A program made the position numbers and the translations under genes. From JAGWRA01 sp035534615 (GTDB lineage: Bacteria > Acidobacteriota > Vicinamibacteria > Vicinamibacterales > CAVVIG01), in the NCBI GenBank assembly GCA_035534615.1, contig DATLRO010000001.1, forward strand, positions 1-64,000: a DNA stretch of 64,000 bases, in the 5' to 3' direction. Positions within the stretch are counted from its first letter, which is position 1. Each line of letters starts with the position of its first letter. Under the pieces are notes generated by a model. That model had not been told where the DNA came from. It did not search any database and worked only from the letters and a program-made list of their open reading frames with translations. Below are positions 38,230 through 47,255 of this stretch, in pieces.

Positions 38230-39933
38230 CTACTGCACGAGCCGGACGACGAGCGCCGCCCGCCGGTTCAGCCGCCGGGTCTCCTCGCGGGCGTTGGAGT
38301 ACTTGGGGTCCTCCTCGCCGTAGCTGATGGTCGTCAGCCGGCCCGGATCGATTCCGCGCGACGTCAGGTAGTTCAGCACCGCCCTGGCGCGCCGATCACC
38401 GAGGGCGAGGTTGTACTCCGGTGTGCCGATATTGCACGTGTACCCCTGGATCTGGATCTTCAGCGTCGGATCCGCCTGCAGCGCCTTGACCACTTCGTCG
38501 AGGATGCGGAGCCCCGACGGCCGCAGGGTGTACTGGTCGAAGTCGAACTGCACGTCTTCGAACGTGTAGACCTTCTTCGGCGGCCGCACGACCTGGATCG
38601 TGGTCGTGTCCGACGCCGTGCCGCCCTTGCCGTCGTTGACGGTCACGGTGATCTGCACCGGACCTTCCTGGTCGGGCGCGGTCCAGGTCGTCCTCGGGGC
38701 GGTGGCGTCGGCCAGCGTGCCGGCCGGTGCCGTCCACTGGTACGACAGCGTGTCGCCGTCCGGATCCTCGGCGTGCGCCGACACGGTGGCGGTCTGCCCG
38801 ACGTTCACCGTGCATGGCTCGCAGGAGGCCTGTACCGTCGGTGGATGGTTCACCGGCGCCGGCGGCGGGGGCGGAGGAGGCGGCGGGGGCGGCGGGGGCG
38901 GCGTGTAGACCCGGATGCCGGGGTGGAACCCGATCCGGACCTGGTAGTCGATGAAGTCGCGCGCCGTGCCGACGCTCTCATCGGTCCGATACAGCGACCG
39001 ATCCGCCGTCGGGAGGTTCCAGTTCAGCCCGGCGCCCACGAAGAAGCCGTTGCGGGCCTGCCAGATGGCGCCGAGCGTGACGGTCGTCGTGTCGGCGTAC
39101 AGGCTGCTGAGCGGCGACAGGCTGCCGTCGCTGGCCACGACCGGCGTCGACACCGTGAGCGTGTTCTTGAACGGGACGTCGCCGTGCGCCTCCGTGAAGA
39201 GCCGCAGCGCCGTCCGGCTCGGGAACCCGGCGCCCAGCCCCCATTCGAACGCGTTCGACAGCGTGACGCCAGACGGATTGCCGCGGAAGATGGCGCCGCC
39301 GTAGCCCGACAGCTCGACCGCCCGATTGACTTCCTTGCTCAGGACGGCCTGGAGGCTGACGTCCGGTTTGCCGGTGCCCACGGTGGTCTTGCCGGCCGTC
39401 GGCACCTTGACGATGCCCCGCAGCGCGAAGGCGACCGGGTTCTGCCGCGCTTCCGAGAGCAGGTTCACCTTGGCGCCGAGATACAGGTCGCCCAGGTGGT
39501 CGCCGCTCCAGCCCGACGTCGCCAGCGGCGCGCCGGGAAAGATCCCGCCCACGCTCGTGCTGGCGGTGAACAGCGGCCGGATGTCGCGATCGATGCGCCG
39601 ATCGAAAGAGAGCGAGCCGAACAGCTCGACCCGGTCGCTGAGACCGACCGCGAACGTGCCGGCAAAGTCGGAGACGTTCGTGAAGCCCTGCCGGTCGTTG
39701 AAGCCGGCGCGGTAACCGCTCACCGACCACGTCCCGTGCGCCAGCACGTCGGCGGTCGGGACGAACCAGAGTCCGGTGTCGCCGCTGAACGTGGTCGTGG
39801 CCGGTCGCGTGTCGGCTGGAGGCGGCGGGGTGGAAGCCGGCGGTGGCGCGCCGGCCGGGGTCTGGGCGGCGACCCCCGTGGCGAACAACAGCGTCGCGCC
39901 CGCCAGGAACGTCGAACGAAGGGACCATCTCAT
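38230..39933 (-). CDS. OmpA-family outer-membrane porin with Pro-rich linker and PKD-like domain
   Basis: This 567-residue protein is built in five parts: a signal peptide (to VAAQ, about 24), a Pro/Thr-rich spacer, and a beta-barrel of about 300 residues (TGLWFVPTADVLAHGTWSVS onward). A run of 14 prolines and a PKD/Ig-like domain follow (NHPPTVQASC to TTTIQVV). The C-terminal OmpA peptidoglycan-binding domain has VQFDFDQYTLRPSG and LGDRRARAVLNYL. It probably links the outer membrane to the cell wall. ATG 39933 follows GGGAGG; a GTG just before it (39936) is less likely. It is monocistronic. Confidence 0.88.
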   Translation of the reverse strand: MRWSLRSTFLAGATLLFATGVAAQTPAGAPPPASTPPPPADTRPATTTFSGDTGLWFVPTADVLAHGTWSVSGYRAGFNDRQGFTNVSDFAGTFAVGLSDRVELFGSLSFDRRIDRDIRPLFTASTSVGGIFPGAPLATSGWSGDHLGDLYLGAKVNLLSEARQNPVAFALRGIVKVPTAGKTTVGTGKPDVSLQAVLSKEVNRAVELSGYGGAIFRGNPSGVTLSNAFEWGLGAGFPSRTALRLFTEAHGDVPFKNTLTVSTPVVASDGSLSPLSSLYADTTTVTLGAIWQARNGFFVGAGLNWNLPTADRSLYRTDESVGTARDFIDYQVRIGFHPGIRVYTPPPPPPPPPPPPPPAPVNHPPTVQASCEPCTVNVGQTATVSAHAEDPDGDTLSYQWTAPAGTLADATAPRTTWTAPDQEGPVQITVTVNDGKGGTASDTTTIQVVRPPKKVYTFEDVQFDFDQYTLRPSGLRILDEVVKALQADPTLKIQIQGYTCNIGTPEYNLALGDRRARAVLNYLTSRGIDPGRLTTISYGEEDPKYSNAREETRRLNRRAALVVRLVQ

Positions 39934-39991
39934 CACGCTGTACCTCCCGCGGTAACAGCAACCGGTGTCGTGGCAAACTCAGCTATATGAA

Positions 39992-40021
39992 ATTGTATGG
40001 CCCGGAGGAAGCCGAAGTCAA
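39992..40021 (-). promoter_or_regulatory. Sigma-70-type promoter of the OmpA-family gene
   Basis: On the reverse strand TTGACT (40021-40016), an 18-base spacer, then TACAAT (39997-39992). The leader would be about 50 bases. Confidence 0.65.
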
Positions 40022-40141
40022 CGAAATGAGGCCTGTTTGCACGCCTTCGTCAGGCGGTCCGCGGCCGGACCGTACGCGGAAAAATTCCCGGCCATGGAAG
40101 TCGCCGCGGCCGGGGACCGGGGCCGTGCCCGGTCGCTGCCG

Positions 40142-40951
40142 TTATTTCTGTGCCCGCGCGCCGCGGATCGGCCGGACCATCCAGGCAATCAGGATACTCA
40201 TGAGGTACAGCCCGATCATCGGCAGGGCGACGACCGTCTGGGTGAAGGGATCGGGGCTCGGCGTCACCGCCGCCGCGACGATGAAGATGATCAGGATGGC
40301 GTACTTGAAGTTCTTCCAGAGGAATCGGGGCGTGACCATGCCCATCTTCGCGAGGAAGAACACGACTGTCGGCAGCTGGAAGACGAGGCCCGTGATGAGC
40401 ATCATCTTCACGTACAGATCGAACATCGGGTCGAGCTTCGGCGTGAACATCACGTAGCTGCTCGAGAAGCTCGCCAGGAAGACCCACAGGAAGCGGAAGA
40501 GCACGTAATGGTTGAACAGGGCGCCGAGAATGAAGCCGCTCGAGGAAAGCAGCACGAACGGAATGGCGAACCGCTTCTCGTGCGAATACAGGCCGGGCGC
40601 AATGAACAGCCAGACCTGCCACATGATGAACGGCGCGGCGAGGACGATGCCGGCGAGCAGCGCGAGCTCGAGATACAGCGTGAACGCTTCGGTCGGCTCG
40701 GTGTAGATCAGCTTCTCGCCGTTCGGCAGCAGCTGCTGCAGCGGCAGGAAGATGAAGTTGAACAGCCGGTCGATGAAGGCGAACGCCACCAGGCAGCCGG
40801 CGGCCACGGCGGCGACGGAGTACATCAGCCGCCGCCGGAGCTCGTCGAGATGCTCCAGGAACGACATCCGCGCGCCGTCGCCGCGGCCCTGCTCGTCGGC
40901 AGGCTCGGACGGCGCGGCCGGCTGAGAACCCGGGAAGGGAACGAGTGCCAT
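40142..40951 (-). CDS. tatC: Sec-independent translocase subunit TatC
   Basis: TatC is the signal-peptide receptor of the twin-arginine export system. The 269-residue protein has a polar N-terminus of about 28 residues ahead of MSFLEHLDELRRRL, the conserved TatC start, and six membrane helices. Conserved segments include FTLYLELALLAGIVLAAPF and the periplasmic FTPKLDPMFDLYVK. The cytoplasmic start could also be at the internal Met of MSFLEHL. It follows tatA by 8 bases. Confidence 0.96.
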   Translation of the reverse strand: MALVPFPGSQPAAPSEPADEQGRGDGARMSFLEHLDELRRRLMYSVAAVAAGCLVAFAFIDRLFNFIFLPLQQLLPNGEKLIYTEPTEAFTLYLELALLAGIVLAAPFIMWQVWLFIAPGLYSHEKRFAIPFVLLSSSGFILGALFNHYVLFRFLWVFLASFSSSYVMFTPKLDPMFDLYVKMMLITGLVFQLPTVVFFLAKMGMVTPRFLWKNFKYAILIIFIVAAAVTPSPDPFTQTVVALPMIGLYLMSILIAWMVRPIRGARAQK

Positions 40952-40959
40952 CGACCGGA

Positions 40960-41274
40960 TCAGGAGCGCTGTTCCGCCGGGCGGACGGGGCTCCCCCCTT
41001 CGCCTTGGCCGGCCGGCGGCGTGGCATCAGCCGCCGGGGAGGGCAGCGACGGCGTCCGGGCGGCGGCCTGAGCCTGCTGTTGGAGCTTTTCCTGCTCGTG
41101 TTCGATCCGGATCTCGGCTTCCAGCGAACTGCGCAGGTCCGACGAGGCCTTCTTGAATTCGTTGAGGCCGCGCCCCAGCGCCTTCCCCATTTCCGGCAGC
41201 TTGCGCGGGCCGAACACGATCAGCGCGATGATCAGGATCATCAGCACCTCGCCCGCACCGATTGAACCGAACAT
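40960..41274 (-). CDS. tatA: Sec-independent translocase subunit TatA
   Basis: TatA is the pore-forming component of the Tat system. The 104-residue protein starts MFGSIGAGEVLMILIIALIVFGPRKL (given here as one helix plus the FGPRKLPEMGKALG hinge) and continues into an amphipathic helix. A charged tail rich in Gln, Ala and Pro follows. The frame is open upstream, but ATG 41274 has GAGGAG at the right distance. It forms an operon with tatC. A separate TatB is not seen here; a TatA-TatC minimal system is possible. Confidence 0.94.
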   Translation of the reverse strand: MFGSIGAGEVLMILIIALIVFGPRKLPEMGKALGRGLNEFKKASSDLRSSLEAEIRIEHEQEKLQQQAQAAARTPSLPSPAADATPPAGQGEGGSPVRPAEQRS

Positions 41275-41382
41275 GGAACCGGGCTCCTCGCTGCGTCCCC
41301 GGGGCCGTCCGGCGGGGGCGGTGACTGCGTGCGACGCACGGATGGGCGTGGCGAACCCGATCGCCACTAAGTGATTCGAAGC

Positions 41383-41411
41383 ATTATAGAAAGCCGTCCG
41401 TGGCCGGTCAA
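41383..41411 (-). promoter_or_regulatory. Strong sigma-70-type promoter of tatA-tatC
   Basis: On the reverse strand TTGACC (41411-41406), a 17-base spacer and a perfect TATAAT (41388-41383). It gives a leader of about 100 bases before tatA. Confidence 0.85.
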
Positions 41412-41443
41412 GGGTCCCCGGTCGGTCCGGTCGCGGGAACTCG

Positions 41444-41472
41444 TTGCCCCCCCAAGGGTTATCTGTTACCAT
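41444..41472 (+). promoter_or_regulatory. Promoter candidate for the CtpA-type protease
   Basis: TTGCCC at 41444-41449, a 17-base spacer, then TACCAT at 41467-41472. It lies 8 bases before the ATG at 41481, so any transcript from it would be essentially leaderless; a start further upstream cannot be excluded. Confidence 0.4.
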
Positions 41473-41480
41473 CGAGAATC

Positions 41481-43112
41481 ATGCGCAAGTATCGGGCAGT
41501 CTCCGCGGCCACTTTCGCCATCTTCGTCTGCGCGCTTGTCGGCGGCATCTTCGGCCGGGGCGTCTTCGCCACCGAAAACCACCTGCCGGGCGACTACAAG
41601 ACCTTCACGGCCGCGCTGAGTGCGATTCAATCGCAGTACGTCGGACAGTTCCAGAGCGACCGGCTGGTCTACGGCGCCATCCAGGGGATGCTCGAGACGC
41701 TCGATCCGCATTCGAATTTCATGGACCCTCAGGAATACGCGCAGATGCGCGAACGCCAGGAGGGGCACTACTACGGCATCGGCGTCACGATTCAGGCGGC
41801 CGGCGGCGAGATCCACATCGTCTCGGTGTTCGACGGCTCCCCCGCGTTCGACGCCGGCATCCGCCGCGGCGACGTGATCGCCACCGTGGATGGGCAGAGC
41901 ACGAAGGGCTGGACGAGCGATCAGGCGGTCGACCGGATCAAGGGGGCGAAGGGGACGAGCGTTGCGCTCGGCATCCGGCGCTGGGGATACGACCAGCTGA
42001 TTCCGTTCAGTGTCGCGCGGGAAGAGATCCACCTGTCTTCCGTGCCGGCGGCGTTCATGATCGACGGCACGACCGGCTACGTGCGCATCGCGGAATTCGC
42101 CGAGGACACCAACGCCCAGCTGGGGCGCGCCCTGGACGCGCTGCAGGCCAAGGGCATGCGCCGGCTGATCTTCGATCTGCGGAACAATCCGGGCGGGGCG
42201 CTCGACCAGGCGATTCTCGTGGCGAACCGGTTCCTGCCGAAGGGCGACCTGATTGTCTACACCCGCGGCCGCGTGCCGAACTCGGACGAGGACTATCGCG
42301 CGACCAAGCCGAGCCAGTTCACGACCATGCCGATGATCGTGCTGGTCAACCGGAACAGCGCGAGCGCGTCGGAAATCGTCACCGGCGCGCTGCAGGATCA
42401 CGACCGGGCGCTCATCGTCGGCGAAACGACGTTCGGCAAGGCGCTGGTCCAGTCGGTCTACCGCATCAGCGGCGGGGCCGGCCTCGCCCTGACGACGGCC
42501 CATTACTACACGCCGAGCGGCCGCCTCATCCAGAGGCCGTGGGATCCGTCGTTCGACAACTACCTGACGTACACGCTCCGGTCGCAGAAGAACCCGCCGA
42601 AGAACAATCCGGCCGAACTGCATCACACGGACGCCGGCCGGCCGGTCTACGGCGGCGGCGGGATCGAGCCGGATCGCCGGATGGACGGGCCGTTCGAAGG
42701 GTTCGACCCGACGCCGTTCGGCCGCATGCTCTACTCGCGCCAGGAATTCGCCAGCTTCGCCGAGCGGTTTTCCGCCCTGGGCGACCGGCGGGTCACCCTC
42801 AAGAGCACCGGCCGCACCCTGGTCGGCCGCACCTACGTCGTCGATGACGCGATGTTGAAGCAGTTCCGCACGCAGCTGCAGCGGGACGGGATCAAGATCA
42901 ACGAGGCCGAGTACACCAAGGATCTGCCGTTCATCAAGGCGATGATCCACTACCAGATCGACCTGGCGCTGTTCGGCACCCAGGACGCGCGCGAACAGCT
43001 GATCAAGACCGACCCGCAGGCGCAATTCGCGCTCGGGCTGTTTGGCGAAGCTGAACAGTTGACGCAGTTGTCCAAGGCGAAGGCCGCCGGCCGGGCGGGC
43101 AACAGGCCGTAA
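41481..43112 (+). CDS. Carboxy-terminal processing protease, S41 family
   Basis: This periplasmic serine protease trims the C-termini of exported proteins. The 543-residue product has an N-terminal signal/anchor helix (about 5-29). A PDZ domain covers about 97-180 (YYGIGVTIQAAGGEIHIV onward). The S41 core has RNSASASEIVTGALQD (catalytic Ser within 293-297) and the catalytic Lys320 in GETTFGKALVQ. About 200 residues follow the core, longer than the usual C-terminal helix region. ATG 41481 gives the signal helix. It is divergent from tatA-tatC and upstream of smc. Confidence 0.93.
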   Translation: MRKYRAVSAATFAIFVCALVGGIFGRGVFATENHLPGDYKTFTAALSAIQSQYVGQFQSDRLVYGAIQGMLETLDPHSNFMDPQEYAQMRERQEGHYYGIGVTIQAAGGEIHIVSVFDGSPAFDAGIRRGDVIATVDGQSTKGWTSDQAVDRIKGAKGTSVALGIRRWGYDQLIPFSVAREEIHLSSVPAAFMIDGTTGYVRIAEFAEDTNAQLGRALDALQAKGMRRLIFDLRNNPGGALDQAILVANRFLPKGDLIVYTRGRVPNSDEDYRATKPSQFTTMPMIVLVNRNSASASEIVTGALQDHDRALIVGETTFGKALVQSVYRISGGAGLALTTAHYYTPSGRLIQRPWDPSFDNYLTYTLRSQKNPPKNNPAELHHTDAGRPVYGGGGIEPDRRMDGPFEGFDPTPFGRMLYSRQEFASFAERFSALGDRRVTLKSTGRTLVGRTYVVDDAMLKQFRTQLQRDGIKINEAEYTKDLPFIKAMIHYQIDLALFGTQDAREQLIKTDPQAQFALGLFGEAEQLTQLSKAKAAGRAGNRP

Positions 43113-43122
43113 TCGAACGGCA

Positions 43123-43146
43123 GGGGTGCACCCCAAGATTTTGGGG
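43123..43146. other. Palindrome pair between ctpA-type gene and smc
   Basis: The perfect 12-bp palindrome GGGGTGCACCCC (43123-43134) overlaps a stem-loop CCCCAA-GATT-TTGGGG (43131-43146). It lies 10 bases after the protease stop. No T-run follows, so it could be a weak terminator or a protein-binding site. The remaining 43147-43411 gap shows only a weak TTGCCC-N16-TTACAC (about 43161-43188). Confidence 0.4.
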
Positions 43147-43411
43147 CTGGAGTTTACCCTTGCCCCAACGGCTTGGCCTTGTTACACTGGCGACCGTTTT
43201 CGAGGGCCCACAGGGTCCCTCCTGCCGGGGCAGGGGGATGGGCTGATCGAGCGGTCAATTTGTCAGGTCGATTCCCAGCCAACCGTTCACCACGGTCCAG
43301 AGCGTTCCCAGCCGCTCGAACGGCGTTGCTCGTCCGCCCGCTCGTGCTGCTGGTGGTGTCTCTGCGGTCCGGACAGACCGCGGGATGAATGCTCTGTGAG
43401 GACGTGTACCT

Positions 43412-46400
43412 ATGCGTCTGCAACGCCTCGAGATCTCCGGTTTCAAGTCGTTCTCCGATCGCGCTGAGCTCGCCTTCGACGCGGAGGTGACGGCGATCGT
43501 CGGGCCGAATGGCTGCGGCAAGAGCAATGTGGCCGACGCCATCACCTGGGTGCTCGGTGAACAGAGCGCCCGCAGCCTGCGCGGCGATCGGATGGAAGAC
43601 GTGATCTTCAACGGCAGCGATGCGCGCAAGCCGGGCGCGTCGGCCGAAGTCCGGCTGCGCCTGACCCAGGTCACCACCGCGGCGCTGCAGACCCAGACGA
43701 ACGGCCACGGCGAGGACGACGCCGGGACGGGCGGGGCGCACGGGCCCGAGGGGAACGGAAACGGGAACGGGCACGGGCACGGGCACGGGCACGGTGGTCT
43801 GACGCCGGCCGAGGTCGAGGCGATGGCCCGTGAAGTGGAGGTGACGCGGCGCCTGTACCGCTCGGGGGAGAGCGAGTACCTGATCGACGGCGCGCAGTGC
43901 CGCCTGCGGGACGTGCACGACCTGCTGATGGACACGGGGCTGGGCGCGAAGGCGTACGCGATCATCGAGCAGGGGAAGATCGGCCTGATCCTCAGCTCGC
44001 GCCCGACCGACCGGCGGCAGCTCATCGAAGAAGCGGCCGGGGTGACGAAGTACAAGGCGCGGCGGCGGTCGGCGGAGCTGAAGCTCGAGGCGGCACAGCA
44101 GAACCTCACGCGGGTCGACGACATCGTCTTCGAGGTCGAGAAGCAGCGCGGCGCGCTGAAGCGGCAGGCGGCGAAGGCGCGCCGGTACCGGCGGCTGCGC
44201 GAAGAGCTCCGGCGCTGGGAGAAGACGCTGTTCGCCCGCCGGTACCGCGAGCTGGCCGAGGCGATCGACGCGGCTCGAGGGCGGCTGGCGGCCGCGCGGG
44301 CCGACGAGGTGGCGGCGGCCGCGCGGGTCGCGGAGGTCGAAGGCGATCTCGGCCGGCTCCGCATCGAGCTGGTGGAAAGCGAGTCGGCGGCGACGACCGT
44401 GCGGGAGGCGGCGCACGCGCGGGAGCTCGACATCAATCGCCGCCAGCAGCAGATTCAGTTCAGCCGCGAGCAGGCGGCCTCGCTCGAGGCGCGCGCCGGC
44501 GAGGTGAGTGCGGAGCTGGAGCGGCTCGAAGCCCGCCGGGAGCCGGCGCGGCTGGCCATCGAGGAGCGCCGCGACGCGGCGGTCCGGGCCGACCGCGAGT
44601 GCGACGAGGCGGCTGCCGGGATGGCCGCCCGGACGGAGGCGTACGAGATCGCCCACCGGGAAATCGAGGGGCTGGAAGGAGACGTCGAGGCGGCTCGCAG
44701 CGAGGTGTTCTCCGCGATGAACGCCTCCACGGCCCTGCAGCACGCGATCGAACACGCGGCCGCGGCGCGCGAGCGGGTGGCCGAAGAGCTGACGAAGCTG
44801 GACGCCGAGCTGGCGGATCTGCGGATCGAGTCGGACAAGGCCGGATCCGACGGCACGACGGCGGGCGACGGCCTCCGGCGCGCCCAGGAGGCCCTCGAGG
44901 CGGCGCGCGTGGCGCGCGCCGCGCGCGAAGCGGAGCTGGCCAGCGCCCGGATCGAGCATGCCTGGCGGGAGCAGAGCCTGCGCGCGCGGGAGAAGGAGCT
45001 GGCGGCCCTGTCCGCCCGGCTGCGGTCGCTCGAGGAGCTCGACGCGGCCCGTGCCGGCTACAGCGACGCCGCCCGCCTGGTCCTGGCGCAGGCGAACGGC
45101 CGCGTGGGGCAGCAGGGGGCCGTGGCCGACTACCTGGAAGTGGACCGCCGGTACGAGCGGGCGGTCGAGGCCTGCCTGGGCGATCTCCTCGAGCACGTGC
45201 TCGTGGAGCGCCGCGACCAGGCGGCGGCCGGGCTCCAGCTCGTGCGGGAGCAGGGGGCCGGACACTGCGGCTTCCTGGTGACCGATGGCGCGGCCGGAGA
45301 CGCGGGCGACGCGCCGGTGCCGGCCGACGGGCTGGCGCCGCTCGCGTCGGTGGTCCGCATCGCCGGACCGCACGCGGCGGCCATCCGGGCCGCGATCGGC
45401 GACGCGTGGATTGCCGGGACGTTCGAGCAGGCGGCCGCGGGGGCGGCTGCGACGCGCGCGCCGGTCGCGACGCCCGACGGCGACGTCTTCCGCGGCCCGC
45501 ACGTGCTCGCCGGCGGCGATCGGAGCGAGGCGCGCGGCATCCTGACCACCAAGGGGGAGATCAAGGAGCTGCGCGGCCGGCTGGCGGAGGAGCGGGCGGC
45601 CCTGGCGCGGCTCGCCGAGGACACGGCCGCGTTCGACGCCGTGATCGCGCAGGCGACCGGTGCCATCGCGGCGCTCCACGCCGAGCAGCACCGGCAGGAG
45701 AAGGCGATCGTCGGCTACGAGCTGCAGCTGGCCCGGGCCGACGAAGAGAACCGGCGGCTGGCGCGCAAGCGCGAGGTCGTGATGCTCGAGCGGCGCCGCG
45801 CGGAGGAGGAGCGCAACGGGCTCGACGCGCGCCAGGCCGAGGCGCAGGCCTCCGTCACCCGCATCGAGCACGATCAGCGGCTGGCGGACGAACGGCTGTC
45901 GCTCGCGCAGCGGCGGCTGTTCGAGGCCCGGGAACGGATGGACGAGCTGAGCCGGGACGCGGCCGACGCGAAGGCGACGCACGCGGCGCTCGTCGAGCGG
46001 GCGACCGCGATCGCGGCCGACGTCGCCCGCCTGGAAGAGACCTCGCGCGACCTGGTGGCCCGCATCGACTCGGCGGCGCGCGACCTGGCGGCCGCGCGCA
46101 CGCGGGTCGCCGAGCTCGAGGCGTCGGCGGTGGAGCAGCAGCGCCTCCTGGACGAGGACGTCCGGACGCTGGACGGCCTGCAGCAGCAGGTCCGCGACGC
46201 GGACGGGCGGGTGGCCGCGCTGCGCGAGCAGTCGGACGCGCGCGAAGCGACGCTGAAGACGGCGCGGGCCGGGCTCGAAACGGCGCGCGGGCTGGTGGCG
46301 GAGCTGGACGTCACGCGCGCGACCGCCGAGAACGAGCTGTCGCACCTGGCCGGCGCCTGCCTCGAAACGGTCCAGGCGACGCTGGACGAGGTCGTGGCGG

Positions 46401-47176
46401 AGGTCGATCTGGCGGGGCACGACGGCCCGCCGCAGGCGGCCGCCGCGCTCGTCGACGACGCCGACGAGGCCGAGGAGGGCGACGCGGGCGAGCCGGCGGC
46501 GGTCGCCGTCGCGGAAGCCGCCCCGGCGGCGGCGCTGACGGCCGAGGAGGCGATCGCGCAGCTGCGCGAGAAGATCGATCGCCTCGGCCCGGTCAACATG
46601 ATGGCGATCGAGCAGTTCGACGAGCTCGAGACGCGGCACACGTTCCTGACCACCCAGCGGAAGGATCTGGTCGACTCGATCGCCGCCACCAGCGAAGCGA
46701 TCCGGCGGATCGACGAGATGACCCGCCAGCGCTTCACCGACGCGTTCGTCGCCATCAACCGCAACTTCCAGGAGACCTTCAGCACGCTGTTCGGCGGCGG
46801 GCGCGCCGGGATCGCGCTCCTGGACGAGTCCGATCCGCTCGAGAGCGGCATCGAGATCATCGCGCAGCCGCCCGGCAAGCGGCTGCAGAGCGTACAGCTG
46901 CTCTCCGGCGGCGAGAAGGCGCTCACCGCGATCGCGCTGATGTTCGGCATCTTCAAGTACAAGCCGAGCCCCTTCTGTCTGCTCGACGAGATCGACGCGC
47001 CGCTCGACGACGCCAATATCGGGCGCTTCATCGAGATGCTCCGCGGGATGCAGGCGCACACGCAGTTCATCCTGATCACCCACAACCGCAAGACCATGGA
47101 GATCGCCGATCGGCTGTACGGCGTGACGATGGAAGAACCGGGCGTCTCGAAGCTCATCTCCGTGCAGCTCAACTGA
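43412..47176 (+). CDS. smc: Chromosome segregation protein SMC
   Basis: This condensin ATPase organises and segregates the chromosome. The 1254-residue protein has Walker A GPNGCGKS (31-38) and an arginine-finger region in the N-terminal head. Two long coiled coils flank a hinge at about 545-680 (GQQGAVADYLEVDRRYERAV onward). The C-terminal head has the signature LSGGEKAL (about 1164-1171) and Walker B FCLLDEIDAPLDDAN. It is some 70 residues longer than a typical SMC, mainly through a Gly/Asn/His-rich insertion at 92-130 inside the N-terminal head and an acidic Ala-rich stretch near 1010-1050. GAGGA lies about 9 bases before ATG 43412. scpA and scpB are not adjacent. Confidence 0.96.
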   Translation: MRLQRLEISGFKSFSDRAELAFDAEVTAIVGPNGCGKSNVADAITWVLGEQSARSLRGDRMEDVIFNGSDARKPGASAEVRLRLTQVTTAALQTQTNGHGEDDAGTGGAHGPEGNGNGNGHGHGHGHGGLTPAEVEAMAREVEVTRRLYRSGESEYLIDGAQCRLRDVHDLLMDTGLGAKAYAIIEQGKIGLILSSRPTDRRQLIEEAAGVTKYKARRRSAELKLEAAQQNLTRVDDIVFEVEKQRGALKRQAAKARRYRRLREELRRWEKTLFARRYRELAEAIDAARGRLAAARADEVAAAARVAEVEGDLGRLRIELVESESAATTVREAAHARELDINRRQQQIQFSREQAASLEARAGEVSAELERLEARREPARLAIEERRDAAVRADRECDEAAAGMAARTEAYEIAHREIEGLEGDVEAARSEVFSAMNASTALQHAIEHAAAARERVAEELTKLDAELADLRIESDKAGSDGTTAGDGLRRAQEALEAARVARAAREAELASARIEHAWREQSLRAREKELAALSARLRSLEELDAARAGYSDAARLVLAQANGRVGQQGAVADYLEVDRRYERAVEACLGDLLEHVLVERRDQAAAGLQLVREQGAGHCGFLVTDGAAGDAGDAPVPADGLAPLASVVRIAGPHAAAIRAAIGDAWIAGTFEQAAAGAAATRAPVATPDGDVFRGPHVLAGGDRSEARGILTTKGEIKELRGRLAEERAALARLAEDTAAFDAVIAQATGAIAALHAEQHRQEKAIVGYELQLARADEENRRLARKREVVMLERRRAEEERNGLDARQAEAQASVTRIEHDQRLADERLSLAQRRLFEARERMDELSRDAADAKATHAALVERATAIAADVARLEETSRDLVARIDSAARDLAAARTRVAELEASAVEQQRLLDEDVRTLDGLQQQVRDADGRVAALREQSDAREATLKTARAGLETARGLVAELDVTRATAENELSHLAGACLETVQATLDEVVAEVDLAGHDGPPQAAAALVDDADEAEEGDAGEPAAVAVAEAAPAAALTAEEAIAQLREKIDRLGPVNMMAIEQFDELETRHTFLTTQRKDLVDSIAATSEAIRRIDEMTRQRFTDAFVAINRNFQETFSTLFGGGRAGIALLDESDPLESGIEIIAQPPGKRLQSVQLLSGGEKALTAIALMFGIFKYKPSPFCLLDEIDAPLDDANIGRFIEMLRGMQAHTQFILITHNRKTMEIADRLYGVTMEEPGVSKLISVQLN
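43751..43798 (+). repeat. In-frame hexanucleotide repeat inside smc
   Basis: Three GGNAAC units (43751-43768) are followed by four perfect GGGCAC units (43769-43792). They encode Gly-Asn three times and Gly-His four times in the head-domain insertion at residues 114-128. The 6-base unit changes length without breaking the frame. Confidence 0.85.
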
Positions 47177-47255
47177 CGCCGGCGCCGGCCGCCGGCGGCG
47201 CGGCCGAACCTTCCCGCACCGCCGGCCGTATGTACGAGGCGAGGAGGCCACGGTC

